A DNA stretch of 64,000 nucleotides from Rotaria sp. Silwood1 (Eukaryota > Rotifera > Eurotatoria > Philodinida > Philodinidae). This document shows, one piece after another, positions 12,500 through 26,227 of this stretch (positions are counted from its first letter, which is position 1; every line of letters begins with the position of its first letter). The notes beneath the pieces are model-generated. The model worked only from the letters and a program-made list of their open reading frames with translations. It was not told the origin of the DNA and searched no databases. Position numbers and translations under genes: made by a program. The DNA lies in assembly GCA_905250075.1 (NCBI GenBank), contig CAJNOP010000055.1, forward strand, positions 232,820 through 296,819. The letters run 5' to 3'.

Positions 12500-13365
12500 C
12501 TTTCTACTTCATGGACTCAAGCAGGTCTTGACGAGCTGTATCAAATACACTAATTTTATCCAACTGTGATGGAGTCATTATTGAAAGAAAAGTGATCAAC
12601 ACGGCACGTGTCTATGTAGCATATCCATAATGAATAAAAAAGGTTTTTCTATTTGAATTTTTTATTCAACTGGACCCACATCAAAACTTGATGGATTGAA
12701 GAAGACCTTGACGACTTGTATAAATTGTGCTAGTTTTTATCAAACTTTCATAGAGTCATCATTAAGAGAAAACCTCATGAATGTTGCACGTACATATCTA
12801 ACATAAGAATAAGGAGAAGACAAGCTTTTTATTTTATTTAAATGTGTTATTGAACCGAACCAGGCTGTACAAGTAATGAAGCCGAATAGATATTGACGCT
12901 CTCTATCAAATGCACTGAATTCTCTCTAATTTCTTTGGTCATTATTGAGAAAAAAGTGATTAAACTGGCACGTGCTCATATAACATGTGTATAATGACTA
13001 AAAAAGTTTTTTTTTTAATTTTAATTATTTTTTCCAGTTGGACTCGGATCTAGAATTGATGAACTTAGGTAAGTCTTGATGAACTCTTTGAAATTTACTA
13101 ATTTTTGTCCGATTCCCATAGAGTCATCATTGAGAAAAAATCTCACAAACGTTATACATGTATATATAACTTATGCATAACGAAAAAAACTTTTTCTTTG
13201 CTGAATTTTATTTGTCATCTGATTGGACTTGTGTTTGAAATTGTTGGAACCAAATAGATCTTAACGAACTCTATGAAATACACTAATTTTTGTGCATGTT
13301 CGATTGAGCCGTTACTAAGAAAAGTGCACATATATTCATGTGTTATATGTATACTAAATAAAATT
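12500..13365 (+). repeat. Five-copy ~183-bp tandem repeat with alternating subtypes
   Basis: A diverged unit recurs with the landmark GTCTTGACGAACTST near 12525, 12706, 12887, 13071 and 13256, giving a spacing of 181-185 bp. Each unit runs: TGGAC, the landmark, ATCAAATACACTAATTTTT, ATAGAGTCATCATTGAGAAAA, CACGT-ATATATAACAT, then a poly-T tract. Units 1 and 3 share AAAAGTGATYAA and GGCACGTG, while units 2 and 4 share AACCTCATGAA- or ATCTCACAAA-type sequence and CATAGAGTCATCATT. This is an A-B-A-B-A pattern. No coding potential. Confidence 0.8.
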
Positions 13366-14330
13366 GTTTTATACCAGTTTTTCTTTTTGGAGATGAAATA
13401 AGTGTAGAATTAGGGGTTATTAGAAACAGATGATATCTACAAGATCTTTTTTATTGTTAACTTTCGAACTTTTCTTTTAGATCTTAGCATGAAATGTTCT
13501 GATATACTTGTAGATGAAAACTGATGTATATTATTCTCAATAAGATAGTGTAAGATGATATAAATATTTGAACAGCTTTAGCTTATACCTGTTTGAAATG
13601 AAAATAACTGTTGTGTTTTTTCCTCACTTCTTTTTGCATTTTTTTATCTTTTATTGTTCATTTATATCGTATTTCAATAGCTCGAGAAACATTTTTGTGT
13701 AACTCATTAGATGCATCAAGCATCTCTTGTATGAAAGTTTCAATTTTATCAATCACTTTTCTCTTTTTGATTTCCACACATTTGATAATGTAAATGAGAA
13801 TTGATGTTGAAAAGAGACATATGATTGATACAATATATGCTCCGACATGAAAAATAATGTAGGTCATTGGAAGACGTCATGACGAACACAAGTTGGAAAC
13901 TTATTTACTTATTACAAAGACTTTCAGTCTTCTTTTATCTTAAATTCAGTTTATAGAAATATTTATTATTCTTTATTTAAATGTTTTTTGATTTGTCTTG
14001 ACAATCTCTGCTATGAAAATAGGACAAAATTAGCGTATTTTGTAGAAGTCATCAAGACTTACTTAGATCTATCAAATGAAGAGTTGAATTCAATTAGCAG
14101 GTGAATCGTAACGATAAAGACAAGAAAAAGGCATGTTTTAGGTTAGGATTCGCACTTTTTTGTGATCTATTTGATCAAAAATGAAAAATGAATTCAATGC
14201 ATCTTCTAGAGCTTGTTGAGTGCTAGCTAGACTCCTATCGATGAAATTCTGTTCAATGGTACAGTGTATTGCTATTGAAAATACTCGAATCTTGATCTAA
14301 CTACTAACGAAAAAATTACTGAGAATTGTA
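13366..14330. other. Spacer with one weak minus-strand membrane ORF (13658-13867)
   Basis: Mostly AT-rich and empty. A minus-strand frame at 13658-13867 (69 residues) begins with a single strong hydrophobic segment (about residues 5-29) followed by a charged helix-like region KKRKVIDKIETFIQEML. It might be an exon or a relic of a membrane protein, but no family is recognised and chance is possible. Confidence 0.25.
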
Positions 14331-14656
14331 TTTTTGATCTAAAACATAGAGTTTCAGGTCAGTGAAAGTTTTCTCTACTATATATATGAATATTACAAGT
14401 GTAGAAGTTTATAATACAAAAAAATTTAATATAAAGATACAAAGTGTTGATATATTTCCGGAGTCTTTTAAAAAAAAAGACCCAGGAAGTATATCAATGT
14501 TATTCAAGCATATATTAAAAAGACTCAGGAAGTATATCAACACTATGTACTTTTATATTCAATTTTTTTTTGTATTATAAACATTTACACTTATACTATT
14601 CATATATATCAAAGAAAACTTTCACTGACTTTAAATTTTATGTTTCAGATCAAAAA
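14331..14656. mobile_element. Hairpin MITE, 326 bp, TA target site
   Basis: Two arms of about 150 bp fold on each other. The left end TTTTTGATCTAAAACATA matches the complement of the right end, TTTTTGATCTGAAACATA, and inner matches include GTCAGTGAAAGTTTTCT and GTGTTGATATA.TTCC. TA flanks both ends (14329-14330 and 14657-14658). The short open frame at 14362-14580 lies wholly inside the hairpin and is not a gene. Confidence 0.85.
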
Positions 14657-16634
14657 TATGATTATCAGTCATTTTGTCGTTGGTAGTAAGATATCCTACG
14701 TTCTATTATTGAATCATTCATCTGTCTTGTTGAAAAAGTCATCGAAGTCTAATTAAAAATTAGAAATAGCCTTCAATAATTGGATTCACCCTTCATGTTT
14801 CGCAGTATTTATTTTTTAAGCAAAGTCAATTACATTTTGCACGAAGTTCTCTTAAACTTTTTTTTATGGAATTTTTCAACCAATTGAATATTGACGTACT
14901 CTGCTGTCATAGTCATTTTTTCGAGATTACTTTAATCAAATAAACCATTCAATCAACTTTGGAACTCTCAAGTAACCATTAACTAAGTATTATATCTTAC
15001 ATATTATATTCTTTCATATGAGCAAATGTCTCTTTTACTGTATAATTTGACACATTATCTTAATGAAAAATTTTTTTTTTCTTCCGCATACTATCGATAT
15101 CATTGTGTTCAAGTTTTTTTTGTATATTTCTTCGGTTAAAATATTACTTATAACATTATATAGAATTCTAGCATTTTCTCTTGCATTAAAGTAACGGTAG
15201 ATTTCATCATTTTTGTGTCTTGTATCAAACAAACGACGAAATATTTACTAAAAATTCGATTGTTTCTTGACAATGACAGCTAAATATAAAACGTGTGTTG
15301 AGTCCTTTTTTTACGATATTTTCTATGCATACTATTATGAATAGCATTAAAAATGGTACCAGTACTTGTATAATATTTTGAAACTCTGAAAGGGATTTTT
15401 GAAGAATTTTCTTAATTAATGTACGATGTAATGCGATCAACAATGGCTAATATTGCTACATTAGGTTTACGACAAAAATTTTGACTCTTAACTATGTCAT
15501 AATCACTATTGGTGATGCTTTTCGAATTGATTAGTTATATGACTGTATATTCATTTTGATGAAATTTGGATAATTCTTATTAGATCGTAGAATATAAATA
15601 CTTTTTTTTTCATTGAAAATATTTGAAGACTCCTCTATGATATTATATGAAATTTTTTATAATCAGTCATTCGTTTATCTAAAATATAAATATCATGACA
15701 AACATCAACAATGTCATAGAAATCAAATTAAATGAAAATAATTAAATCTATCTGGATTACTAATGAAGAAAAACAAATTTCAAATATATTTTAATCACTT
15801 ATTTGCAAAACTTTGAACTCAATAAACAATATTTACTTCTGTTTTGTTTTTGATAAGAATAGAATGAACTTTGATAAGATAAAAACATATCAATAATTAT
15901 CTATAGAATATGGCCAATCAAAGAATAAACATAATTATGAGAAAAACTGTCTAGGTTTTGTCTCAAAAAGTCTTCGTCCATGAATAGTTGACATTTTACA
16001 TAACATTTCGATATCTAAATAATCCTGAAGTAGTTTTTGAATGTGTTTTTCTTTAGAAAAAGACTATACTTATTACGTGTAATTATGTCCTTTAATGAAG
16101 CTTTCGGTAGGGATTCAATGATTCAGCAGACTAGTCCTAGATAGGTCGAATCGACATGGCTACATTTTGAAGAAAGGGTTTTTTTGAAACCAACTAAAAT
16201 AAGTTTCCGAAGTTCGGAGACCCTAAAGGATTTCAGCTATGAATAAAAACGAAACCTTTTTAGAGTTTCTAAAAAATTGATGCATTTCTGAAATTCAGAA
16301 GCTCTTCAGGGTTCCAATTGTGCCACTATCTAAAATCTTTCAAAGGTTTCCGGATTTGGAAATCCATTTTTCTCTTTTGAAAAATCTATAACAGGTATCT
16401 GAAGTCAGTCCGAAAATCTATTTCGATTTTTGAATGCTCGAAGCCTATTTTTGTCGGTTTCCGAGAAAATCTTTTGTTTTTAGAATGTAAAAAAATACTC
16501 CACATTTAACCTACCATTAGCTCACTTGGGTTGAAAAAACAGTTCTTTTTTTCTTTGAGACAAATCAGTAAAATATAAATTTATGACAAAATTGCTAAAT
16601 TTTAGATCGTTCACTAGTTTTTTCTTCTACCATA
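14657..16634. other. Spacer with a possible minus-strand relic (15035-15443)
   Basis: Two minus-strand frames abut with a frame change: 15225-15443 (72 residues) and 15035-15232 (65 residues). The first has a charged start, LHRTLIKKILQKSLSEFQ, then a hydrophobic segment of about 20 residues. That arrangement recalls the first transmembrane region of ABCA-type transporters but is too short to prove. The rest of the stretch is AT-rich. 16180-16480 holds imperfect short repeats of a TTTCnGAAATTC-like theme. Confidence 0.25.
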
Positions 16635-16862
16635 TTGTTCGGAAACTCCGTGCAAGACATATACTATGAAATCTAAGGATAAAAACTAAAGGATGTTTTC
16701 CGTGCATTAATCTTCACTTGTAACTATACACTGCCTATAAACATGTAGACTTTGTATGCTTTTAGAAAAAGATTTCGAATCAAGATCACTCAACTATAAA
16801 AAACACAACAGTTATTATCTTATCGTTTCATAATAAATGCGTTGCACGGACTTTGCGAACAA
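16635..16862 (+). mobile_element. Short MITE, copy 1 (228 bp)
   Basis: Ends are inverted: TTGTTCGGAAACTCCGTGCA at the left and the complement of TGCACGGACTTTGCGAACAA at the right. The interior, including GCAAGACATATACTATG and AACAGTTATTATCTTATCG, recurs at 21155-21383 in the same orientation. No coding capacity. Confidence 0.8.
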
Positions 16863-18957
16863 TCTGATAAGTTAATGATGTAATGTTGTTCGGCTTTTTA
16901 AAAGCTTTTTTGTAATTAATTGACATTCATAAAAAGAACAGTGATATATCAATTTTTCAATGCAAGATTTAGTTCACAACTTGTTAGTATTACTAAGAAT
17001 GACGTCCTTCATAAAAACTCTTAACATTATGCATTCTTATGGAATAATAGATTCATTGTTGTGTGTAAATGCATAAAGACGTTTTTTTTTGATAAATGCG
17101 CACTTGATAAAACTTCCCTATTCAGACGCCAATCATAGCACATCATGCATCACGTTTTAGTTTTTAATATTTTTCTATATACTTATCTGAGATTAAACTT
17201 GAGAAGAAAAATGTATACTGAATCTTTTTTACATTCACAAAAGCTCAGTTCAAAACCTATTCGATTTTGATCGATAATAGTAATAAAATAAATTTTGTAT
17301 TACTACTATATTTTTTCAAAACTTTTGACATAAAATAATATTCAATTTAAAACGTTTGCTGATTTGAATATTAAATTAATTAGTATGGAATTTATTGATT
17401 TAATACATATATTTTTTTTTCGAGGCAGAAAATTTGATCTTTGATGATTCGAATGGTTATAGACAAGATTAAAAACTGTTATTGACCTAGATTTACTTTC
17501 GACTGAAATAAAATTAACGACTCAAATCACTCATAACTTAATAAGGTTCATCAAATTCGAGGCAATTAGTTAGTGACAACTGTATCTCTTCAAAAATTTA
17601 GATTCAAAAGAAGCTATCAGATAATTTTCTCACATTTATCTTTATATTTAATTATCCTGCGTATTATGAACTAGGGATTTCGAAAATGAAGTGGAAGCAT
17701 TAATTGATACTGAGAGTTGATAGACGTCACCAAGGAGAAAAACAAACAACCATTCGACTTGTCCACGTAACCGGCACTTCGCTGCTTAAGTTTAAAAAAA
17801 TTCTTTTAAGCCGGACAGATCTGAATGAGTTACTAGAGGCAGTTTTTAACGTTGATTATGGATTTGACATTTATTTTGTAAAAAATTAAATTTTGACATT
17901 GAAAACGGGATTTTAAACTTTTCAAAAATCGTATTGTGAATTTTTTAACTAAGAAACTTTCTCAAAAAAAGATTTCAAGAGACATATCAATCGATACAGA
18001 ATTTCAGTCTCTACAACATGGCCTATTTAGTTTTGACTTTCGTAGCTAAGAACAACTTCTAGACTCTTATACAGCTCCTAGCTTATTCTATAGTTTATGA
18101 GCTCCCACATCGATGTATCGATCTGATTCTTGCGTAGAACAACTCTATGTACGCATAATGACCAACATTTATGAAGATCAAACATATCTGAGCATGTTAA
18201 GTGCCTTAAAATTGATCGACGAAAAACTGTGTCGCAGCGTTACGCTTGTTTTTTGCGTTTTTTTTATCTAACTAAAAATAGTTTAGAGAAAGTTCTTTTA
18301 GCGTTTAAAAGCCCGTTCGAAGTTCTACAAAACTGACTCTAGAAGTGTTTCATTTGGAGAAATACTTTCACAAGGAATTGGAGTTTCATAAGCAGCCCTG
18401 CAGAAAAAGGGTCTTTTTATGTTATAGCGTTTTGTGACCAAAAGTCTCTTCTGGAAGCTCGAGTGTTTAACCAAAAAACGTCGTTTTTATAATACAAATA
18501 GAGCATGATAAGCTGCGTCGAATGGCATTTGAACGAACTTTCTAGCTGTCATAGTTTCCTAGATAATCGAAAAAAGTATGTCAAAAATGTCATAGAGTTA
18601 CGTTTGAACAAGCCACATTGTAGAGTGAAAATCTTGATTATTGTTTTAGATCTATATATATTTTATTTCATAACGCACAAAAAAAGGGTAATATCTATCT
18701 CTTAAAAGATTCACCTTGCGTTTCAAGATGAGTGAATTAACATTCTGACAATTAAAAATCATATGGGTTGAGTATAATGTCTATTTTAGATGTTCTCAAA
18801 TAATCAATTTTTTTGTATCATTTACAAATCGTAGTTGTTATGTCTGTCATATGATGTAGCACTAATACATTGCTTTTTTTAGGAGGTTTTTTAAAATAAT
18901 TTCTTGAATTATTGAATCCAATTTCATAAGAATAAAATGTGATACTAATTAATTAGA
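16863..18957. other. Non-coding spacer downstream of receptor 2
   Basis: AT-rich with isolated short frames (for example 17704-17889 and 18505-18705) that show no recognisable domain, codon pattern or splice context. No supported gene. Confidence 0.4.
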
Positions 18958-19935
18958 TCAACATGTAATCTTTTGTTGCATTTGTCGTAGTAAATTCATA
19001 GATGCTTTTCGAAAAACACTTCCACCAGCTAATACATAAATATAGAATGGCATTGCAGTTGCCATGAAAGCTAGAAGTATCTCAATGTTATAAAGAAAAG
19101 TTTTTATGGCATCTTCTAATTCAGATCCAGAACCAAACGGTTTGACTGTTATGTAAAGTTTTTGAATAGCCTGCGGAATACACAATACTATTAGTAAAAA
19201 TATTTGTAGTATAAGCATACGAAGTAAATGACGATCAGTTTTCTTTGAATGTACATTAGCACGACTACTTCGATCCATAGTCCTTAAAGGAGTTCCTGTG
19301 GGTACTACACGAGTATGAAGATGATGCACATGTGAAATCGTTAATAGACCAAATATAGTCATTAAAATCAATGGTATTGTTATGGTCAGTATTACATAAG
19401 TTAGATCCGTAAGAAGACGACATCCTGCTATTTTTTCATAACATTTCAATGGTGCATCCATATTATTAGCTTCATAACAGGGAAACATATGAATATGAAA
19501 AAGAATTGATAGAATCACAATGATAAATACTTCTCGTTTAACATTTTTTAAATTACTCATTTGACGACGACGAATATCAATGGATGACATTAACCATCGA
19601 TCAATTGTAGCTAATGTAATCAACCATATTGCTATTGTTCTTGTACTAAATACAATAAAAACACGTGTTTTACATACCCAATCCATTGTATTTGTTGGAT
19701 CAAGATGCCAACCAGCCAATATTCGAGTTGGTAGACCAACTAGAATGGAAATAAGATCAATAAATGATGAAACAAGAAAAAATAATGCACATGAATTTGA
19801 TCGAAGTTTCGGTTGTGATAACACTAAACAGTTTAGAATATTTCCAAATGTACCAAAAAGAAATATAATAGGTGCTAAATATCGATTGAATTGATCGGAG
19901 ATAAAATTTAATGATTCAACAGCTTCTTTACTCAT
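18958..19935 (-). CDS. Orphan rhodopsin-like seven-transmembrane receptor, array member 2
   Basis: Single exon, 325 residues. Same architecture as the other array members: TM1 GTFGNILNCL, ICL1 RSNSCALFFLVSSF, TM2-TM3 link GLPTRILAGWHLDPTNT, TM3 WVCKTRVF, DRW, TM6 core HLLRMLILQIFLLIVLC, TM7 TAMPFYIYVLAGG. The extracellular-loop cysteine pair (CYEKIAGC) is kept. ICL3 differs from the paralogues (THSSRANVHSKK-like region around residues 215-232), as expected if G-protein coupling has drifted. The start MSKEAVESL fits the paralogues. The gene sits between two same-orientation copies of one MITE (16635-16862 and 21155-21383). No defect seen. Ligand and G protein unknown. Confidence 0.88.
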   Translation of the reverse strand: MSKEAVESLNFISDQFNRYLAPIIFLFGTFGNILNCLVLSQPKLRSNSCALFFLVSSFIDLISILVGLPTRILAGWHLDPTNTMDWVCKTRVFIVFSTRTIAIWLITLATIDRWLMSSIDIRRRQMSNLKNVKREVFIIVILSILFHIHMFPCYEANNMDAPLKCYEKIAGCRLLTDLTYVILTITIPLILMTIFGLLTISHVHHLHTRVVPTGTPLRTMDRSSRANVHSKKTDRHLLRMLILQIFLLIVLCIPQAIQKLYITVKPFGSGSELEDAIKTFLYNIEILLAFMATAMPFYIYVLAGGSVFRKASMNLLRQMQQKITC

Positions 19936-21154
19936 TGTAAAAGTTCTCGTTTAAGCTTAAATATAATACCAAAGATAATACTAAAAACGAAAATTGAATA
20001 GAAATCTAAAATGTTTTCCAGCAAAAAAAAACGGATTAAGAACAAGACTAATAATACACATGCCAGTGACTATATTGATAATTTTCTGATATCATATACT
20101 TCTTAAATCAGCTCTGCAGAAGCTCATCAGTATTTTCTCAACTTGAGAAACATCGAAATCATACTGAGAAATATCATAAATAAAAATTAAAACTTTTTTC
20201 TGTAAACAGTAAACATTTAATGATAGTAATCTTCACAATATGAAAATGACATATTTACATATTTAAAAAAATGAGAGAAGAAATAGAAACTAAATGTCAT
20301 TGTAGACGGATAAATAAGTACGAAATTCTTTATAATCTTTATATTGGTTTTGCCTTTAAAAAACCAAAAGGTATTTATTGAAGTAAAAAAGAGTTATGCT
20401 ACCTAATGGAAACATTAAAATAATTTCTGATTTTCTTTAGTATTTATCGATGTCAATCATGAGTTTTTTGTTAGTTTCTTTTATGTTGATTAAACGGAAA
20501 GCTCATGTAGAAAGCTATTTAATTCAAATTAAAGAAAAGCTTTTAATACATTTATATATTCTAGATGAAAAGACAAGACTATTTATGTCCTGTCTATTCA
20601 TACATTCTGGATGAGGAAGCCACGCTATTTACATCCTACACATCGACTAGAATTGTATTATGATGTGCCGTTTGAATTCTAAAAAGAAAAACAAGTTCGA
20701 AATATGTTCATGGTGTATTACTAGAATTTCATACCGTTTATTGAAGATAGATTTTCATCTTGAGTTTAAATCAATTTAATAAGAAAAAAACGAATATATT
20801 TCAAAGGTTTAAATATGATGAGTAATATAATTTTGGTTCTATCTTTGAATAAAAAACTCTTATGTACGTATTTGCATATTGAATAATGTATGAAAAGGAA
20901 GCTATTCATAAACACGTAGAAGAGGAAGTAGTCGATCAAAAGATAGACATATCACAAGACGCATATACTTATTAGAAATTATTTTATTCAATGGAAAAAA
21001 AAATCTTTATCTACTAATAATTTATGTACTTTAACGGTCGAAATAATGTGATGAAAGAAGTAAAAGTGAATTCGTAGTTTTTATTGGTTGAATAGAAATT
21101 GACGAGTAATCCTTCTTTTCTTTTCACAATGAATTTTTTTTTCAACGCATCATG
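19936..21154. other. Non-coding spacer upstream of receptor 2
   Basis: AT-rich. No supported gene or clear repeat structure was found. It presumably contains the promoter of the minus-strand receptor at 18958-19935. Confidence 0.4.
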
Positions 21155-21383
21155 TTGTCTAGAAAGTCCGTACAAGACATATACTATGCTACTTAAAGAT
21201 AAAAACTATAGCATGAAGATCAGTACACTGATCTTCACTTGTAACCACTCGCTGCCAACAATCACGTAGACTCTGTATGCTTTTAGAAAAACATTTCGAA
21301 TCAAGATCACTCAAGTATTACAAACACAACAGTTATTATCTTATCGTTTCATAATACATGAATTTCACGAATTCACCAGACAA
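21155..21383 (+). mobile_element. Short MITE, copy 2 (229 bp)
   Basis: Diverged second copy of the element at 16635-16862, same orientation. The ends TTGTCTAGAAAGTCCGTACA and complement TTGTCTGGTGAATTCGTGAA are weaker inverted repeats. The interior match continues without large gaps, and both copies are followed by TCTGATAAnTTAA. Confidence 0.78.
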
Positions 21384-24300
21384 TCTGATAAATTAATTGA
21401 ATATTAATTTTATGATTAATTTGTTTAATTTTAAGAAAAATATTGTTCATATTTCTGAAGATCAAGTTGTAATTCTCTTTCAGCTGAAAAAACACAAATT
21501 CTTAAATTCGTCGTAAAGTCTTTTCAAAACTAATTGATATTATTAAAAAGAATACCATTCATGTCAACATTGCTGTAGAAAACATTGTATATTACAATAA
21601 TATCCTTAAGAAAGGCATTCGTGATAAGAAAAAGAATCTTTTGATTTTTACGTTACGCCATTAAAATATAAATTGATGCTTGCGTGTCAATAGAGAAATA
21701 TCTTGTGAATTAGATATGTCATCATGCACTTAAACATAGATAAATCTACATCGTGTATTCAATCATTTCACGATTCTAGCACTTTTTCTTCTATGATTCG
21801 GTTAGATTTACAATCATATTTATGTAGTACAAAATAATGTGTAATAATTCGACCTAGTTTGACATCCATTTATAAGATTTATTATAAATAATTTTCGTTA
21901 TCTATTTTGAAAAATGTCTTAATGTAAAAAACCTTTAACTTGATCTAATTGCAAAGACTGAGTCCTCTAAGCAACAGTAATGAGTACAGCATACTCGAAA
22001 AAGTAACCTTGCTGAACGTTGTTTTAGTGCATGAATATTTGATGATTCCTGATCGAATATTTGGTTCATAGTCGATGACGTGTTGTGAAACTATGTTCAC
22101 TAGTTAGCTACTCAGTCAAATGCAAAAACTAAAAAAAGAATGTAAGTACTTGTAAAATGCTGCATTGACAAGCACAATATGCTCTCAAATGACATAGGTG
22201 TCAACGTGTCCTAATGTAAATTAGTTACATTAGCGATTATACACAATGGAAATATATTCACGTTCATACATTTTATTGTCGCATGTAAGTACGTACAAAC
22301 ACTTTTTTAACAAAATCTCACATGCACATGTAAGAAAATCCTAGAATAAAAAAAAAGCAAAGCATATGTTTCAATCATGCATGAATACATTGTAGTATTT
22401 GCTAGAGATAAGATTCCAATATACACGATTTGTTTTATAACACGAATTTATTCATCATTTGACTTATTCACTTTCATTAGAAGTGAAATCAAAGCTGAAA
22501 AATATTATGATGCTCCAATAATTATTCCTAGGTCGTTCCAACCGCTGGGTGACCGTGATTATTCTGCTAAATCTATTTTGTATCTCAGTACATGAGTAGT
22601 TTTCAACTCTTAGAAAAATGTTAGGTTTCAGTCGAAATTACGTCATTACAAAAATAGTCTTTAGCCAGAAGCCTTGATCACAAGAAAAAGGTGTGACGCC
22701 ATCGGACATAGTATACTGTGGGATATTAAAGTGGTCTTTATTGAGTTGAAACGATTTTCTTCAAGTTTAAAAATTTTACTGAATCTTGATAAAAAAAAGG
22801 AATACACCATTCGAATCATCGATTTCAATAAAAAATTGACGACTTGGGTTACGCACTCGTGTACATGAATGCAAATACCTGAAGAATTTTAAAAGCGTGA
22901 GCAAAATTTTTAACTTAATATGGTTTGGTTATATAGAAGAGTAGTATCATTTTACCAACAAATACATAAATATGCGTCAAAGAAAACGCTTAACTCTTTT
23001 CACGTAAATAAAAACCTGAAAAAATTTATTATAACCAAATCTTTACACTTTTCTGCGAATGGTTATATATTATTATTTTTCAATGGATGATAATTTATTA
23101 TTACTTATCGATTGATTTCAATCTAGTATTATCTGTTAATCAAGTTTAATCTATTATTAGCTTTAAATCAGATTTCATCTGTCGCTACAATTCAATTGGT
23201 ACTAATCATGCATATTGAAGATAAGTGAGTTTCTCCAGACTCGAACGCGAAATCACTAATTTTTCTGTTTACAAATGATAAAGTGATCACTGAGCCCAAG
23301 TTACTCAAAATATAATATATTTAAAATCTCTATATAAATTGTTTTAAGTTGAAATGATGTAACTCTAAATCAAATTTAATCCTAAAGTGCTATATTTAAT
23401 CGATTTTTTCCGATTATTCGATGAAAAACGATTATTAGTCTATTAGGAAACGATTTTTATCAAAAAAAAAGAATTCCAAAAATTTACAATATCATTGAGT
23501 GTACTGATTAATTCTGAGAACAATCGATGAAAAACCTACAAAGCACATTGTTTTAATCGATTCTTAACAGCTAACTGTTCCATTTTGAACCAGTCTTCTT
23601 TGATTTTCATCAATTGAAAGCAATTTCTTTATCATAATTAAATTGGTTATATTCGAAATTAAACAGAATAATCGATGAAAATTTGATATTTTTTCCATGA
23701 TTTTAGAGTAAAATCAAATAATAAACTGTCAGAATGTATTGAAATTGATTATATCATTAAATTTAATTTGAAAGTGGCACATTTAATCGCATTTTTGAGA
23801 TTGTTATCGGAAAATTCAGTTTTAATCTAATTGTTTGACTGGCTTTTTTTTTACATGAATTGCCTGGATTAGCATTTAAACCAGAACATAGCTGAAATTT
23901 ACACCTTCATATAGAATTGATTTGGTAATAGTTTTCGTAAATATGAAAATTTTGCATTGGCATTCAGCATTTAACAAAATTCTAATCATCCTGCACGTAA
24001 ACGGAACTAACACTTTGGCATTTACATGTGAGGCATATATCTTGCATGAATATGCTGAAATATCATATGCAATTTTTTGCAAGGAGAGGATTCATGCATA
24101 TGGTTGTCAAATGTACGGCTATGTATGTGCTACTGTTTTGCATTTATGGGCAGCAATGTCTGACGTTTCAGATACCTTGTATATTCATGCATGAGATGCA
24201 ACTACTGAAAAATATCTTGCAAGTTAACGCGAGTTTCTGAAAGTTTGCCGCAGATGCACGTATTTTTCAAAGTTTCATGTTTGATTGGATGATTAAGTGG

Positions 24301-26227
24301 TCAGAATTATTTCATTTTCAAAATCTTTAAGTCTCAGTCAAATATGAAAAAATGTTCAAGTTACTGAAGGCTACATATGACATGCTGGTAACAAGACGTA
24401 CGTTTGATGACTCTAAATTCAGTCTTTCCAGTGTAGCCACTTTCATCCCATAAAATGATAGAAACATATTTATGTAATTAGTATGCTCAAACGAATAAAC
24501 TTGTTCCTTGTATATACGTATTTGATTTCAACCGACAAAAATTGCAAAAGTCCTCTCAAAATTTCGATATTTATTTCTTAAAAGAAGAATATGACATTGA
24601 CTTTGATTTATTTGTTTTTGTGCAATTCAATTCAAACGAATATTGACAAAATCCCTTTAGGACGAGTCACGTATATGTAGGTGATAGTTCTGAATTAATT
24701 CGCAATCGAATTATGAGCTTCTCTTATGATACTATCCGAATGTGCTTGAAAACATTGGTCATAGACCAAAAGAGCTCTTTAGCTACAGCTAATTGTTTCT
24801 TTTATTTTCTTATGAGTCGTTGTACGAGAGAAACAATCAAATCGTTAATGAACTGGTCGATCGAATTTATTTCTGTCTTAAACATAGGTCATCTTGTAAT
24901 CCAATCTACTTTACCTAGATGCTAACACTATTCATTCAGGAAAACATTGATTTATCAGAAATGGTTTGTCCTATACGCATAAAAATTTCGTCATACATAT
25001 CTTCCAACACACTCTACGTGTTCTTACTATTAAAAAGGTTCTATTCAATAGATTAAAAAAAATTCAGCAAATGTAGTGAGACTTTTATCTATTTTTCTGT
25101 ATATTTCATGTTGAAAAAATATTGTTGCGTTGACAATAAGACTTCGCTGCTATAGTAGTAAAAATTCAATTTATTCAGAGTCAATTGTGAAGTTGTAGAC
25201 TGGCGAAGGAAGGAGTTCGAATTTATACGACGAGAAGAAGCTTACCAGAATGAAAAAAATAAACCAAATTGGCTAGCAGAAAAGTCACTTTTGTGATCCT
25301 CAATATATTTCGAAATTCTATGTAGGAATCACCAAAGATTTGGTTTCATGATATCTTTTAATGAATTTCTCTACGTCTATAGTCCTCCGGAAACTATGCA
25401 AAACATTCTATTATTTTCAAAAGTAACTCCACCCTGAAGGAATTAATAAATATAAAAAATTTGTATCATACTTCTCTTACAGACTATGATAAACACTTCT
25501 AGTAACACAATAGTTTTCCTTCTTCTCTCAAATCATATTCGATTTAACCATGAAACTAACGTCTATTTTAAGATATTGTAACACAATTAATTTCTACAGT
25601 AAGATAATTAGTGGTGTTAAATCGTCTAGTAACACCAAGTTAACAATCAATTTTATAGTAAAAATAATGAAAAAGACAAATAAAAAAAAACATAATTCGT
25701 GTGATATTTTGATATAATGCTTGATCAATATTAATAAAAACAAATCATCATGACTCATTTGAACAAGTATGTTGTTACAGTAAAAAACTCATATTCGTTG
25801 TGAAAATATTTTACACTATCATAATATGTCAATTATTTGTTTTCCTTTTAAAAAATTAATACTGTGATTCCTTTGATGTACTTAGTCAATATGAGAGATA
25901 AATAGCGAACTTTTTGATCCCAAATTACAGAATCCGATATAGTTTATATGGCAAGAAAAAGTAAAAGAACATTCAACTACAATATTTTGCAGAAAAATCT
26001 TTTTCCTTCAAAACAAGGCATATGTGCAGCTTCTATGTAATTTTTGTAGCCTAAGAAAATAAATACAAAATTTGAAAACAAGACAAGTCTTGATCGTATT
26101 GTAATCATGTTCTAACTTATGCATTAATAATTATATAGCCTATGGAATAGTCTTCTTTTATAGTGAAAATATTTCCTCGTTCAATTAGGAAACTTATATA
26201 ATACAAGAAAAAGAAAAAAAACTAACA
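21384..26227. other. Long spacer without a recognisable gene
   Basis: No domain or spliceable gene was found. 23040-23870 is unusually rich in GATTAAA/TTTAATC-type words on both strands. 23920-24240 is rich in TGCAT/ATGCA words and gives overlapping short frames (23922-24194, 24028-24240) without recognised similarity. Confidence 0.35.
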
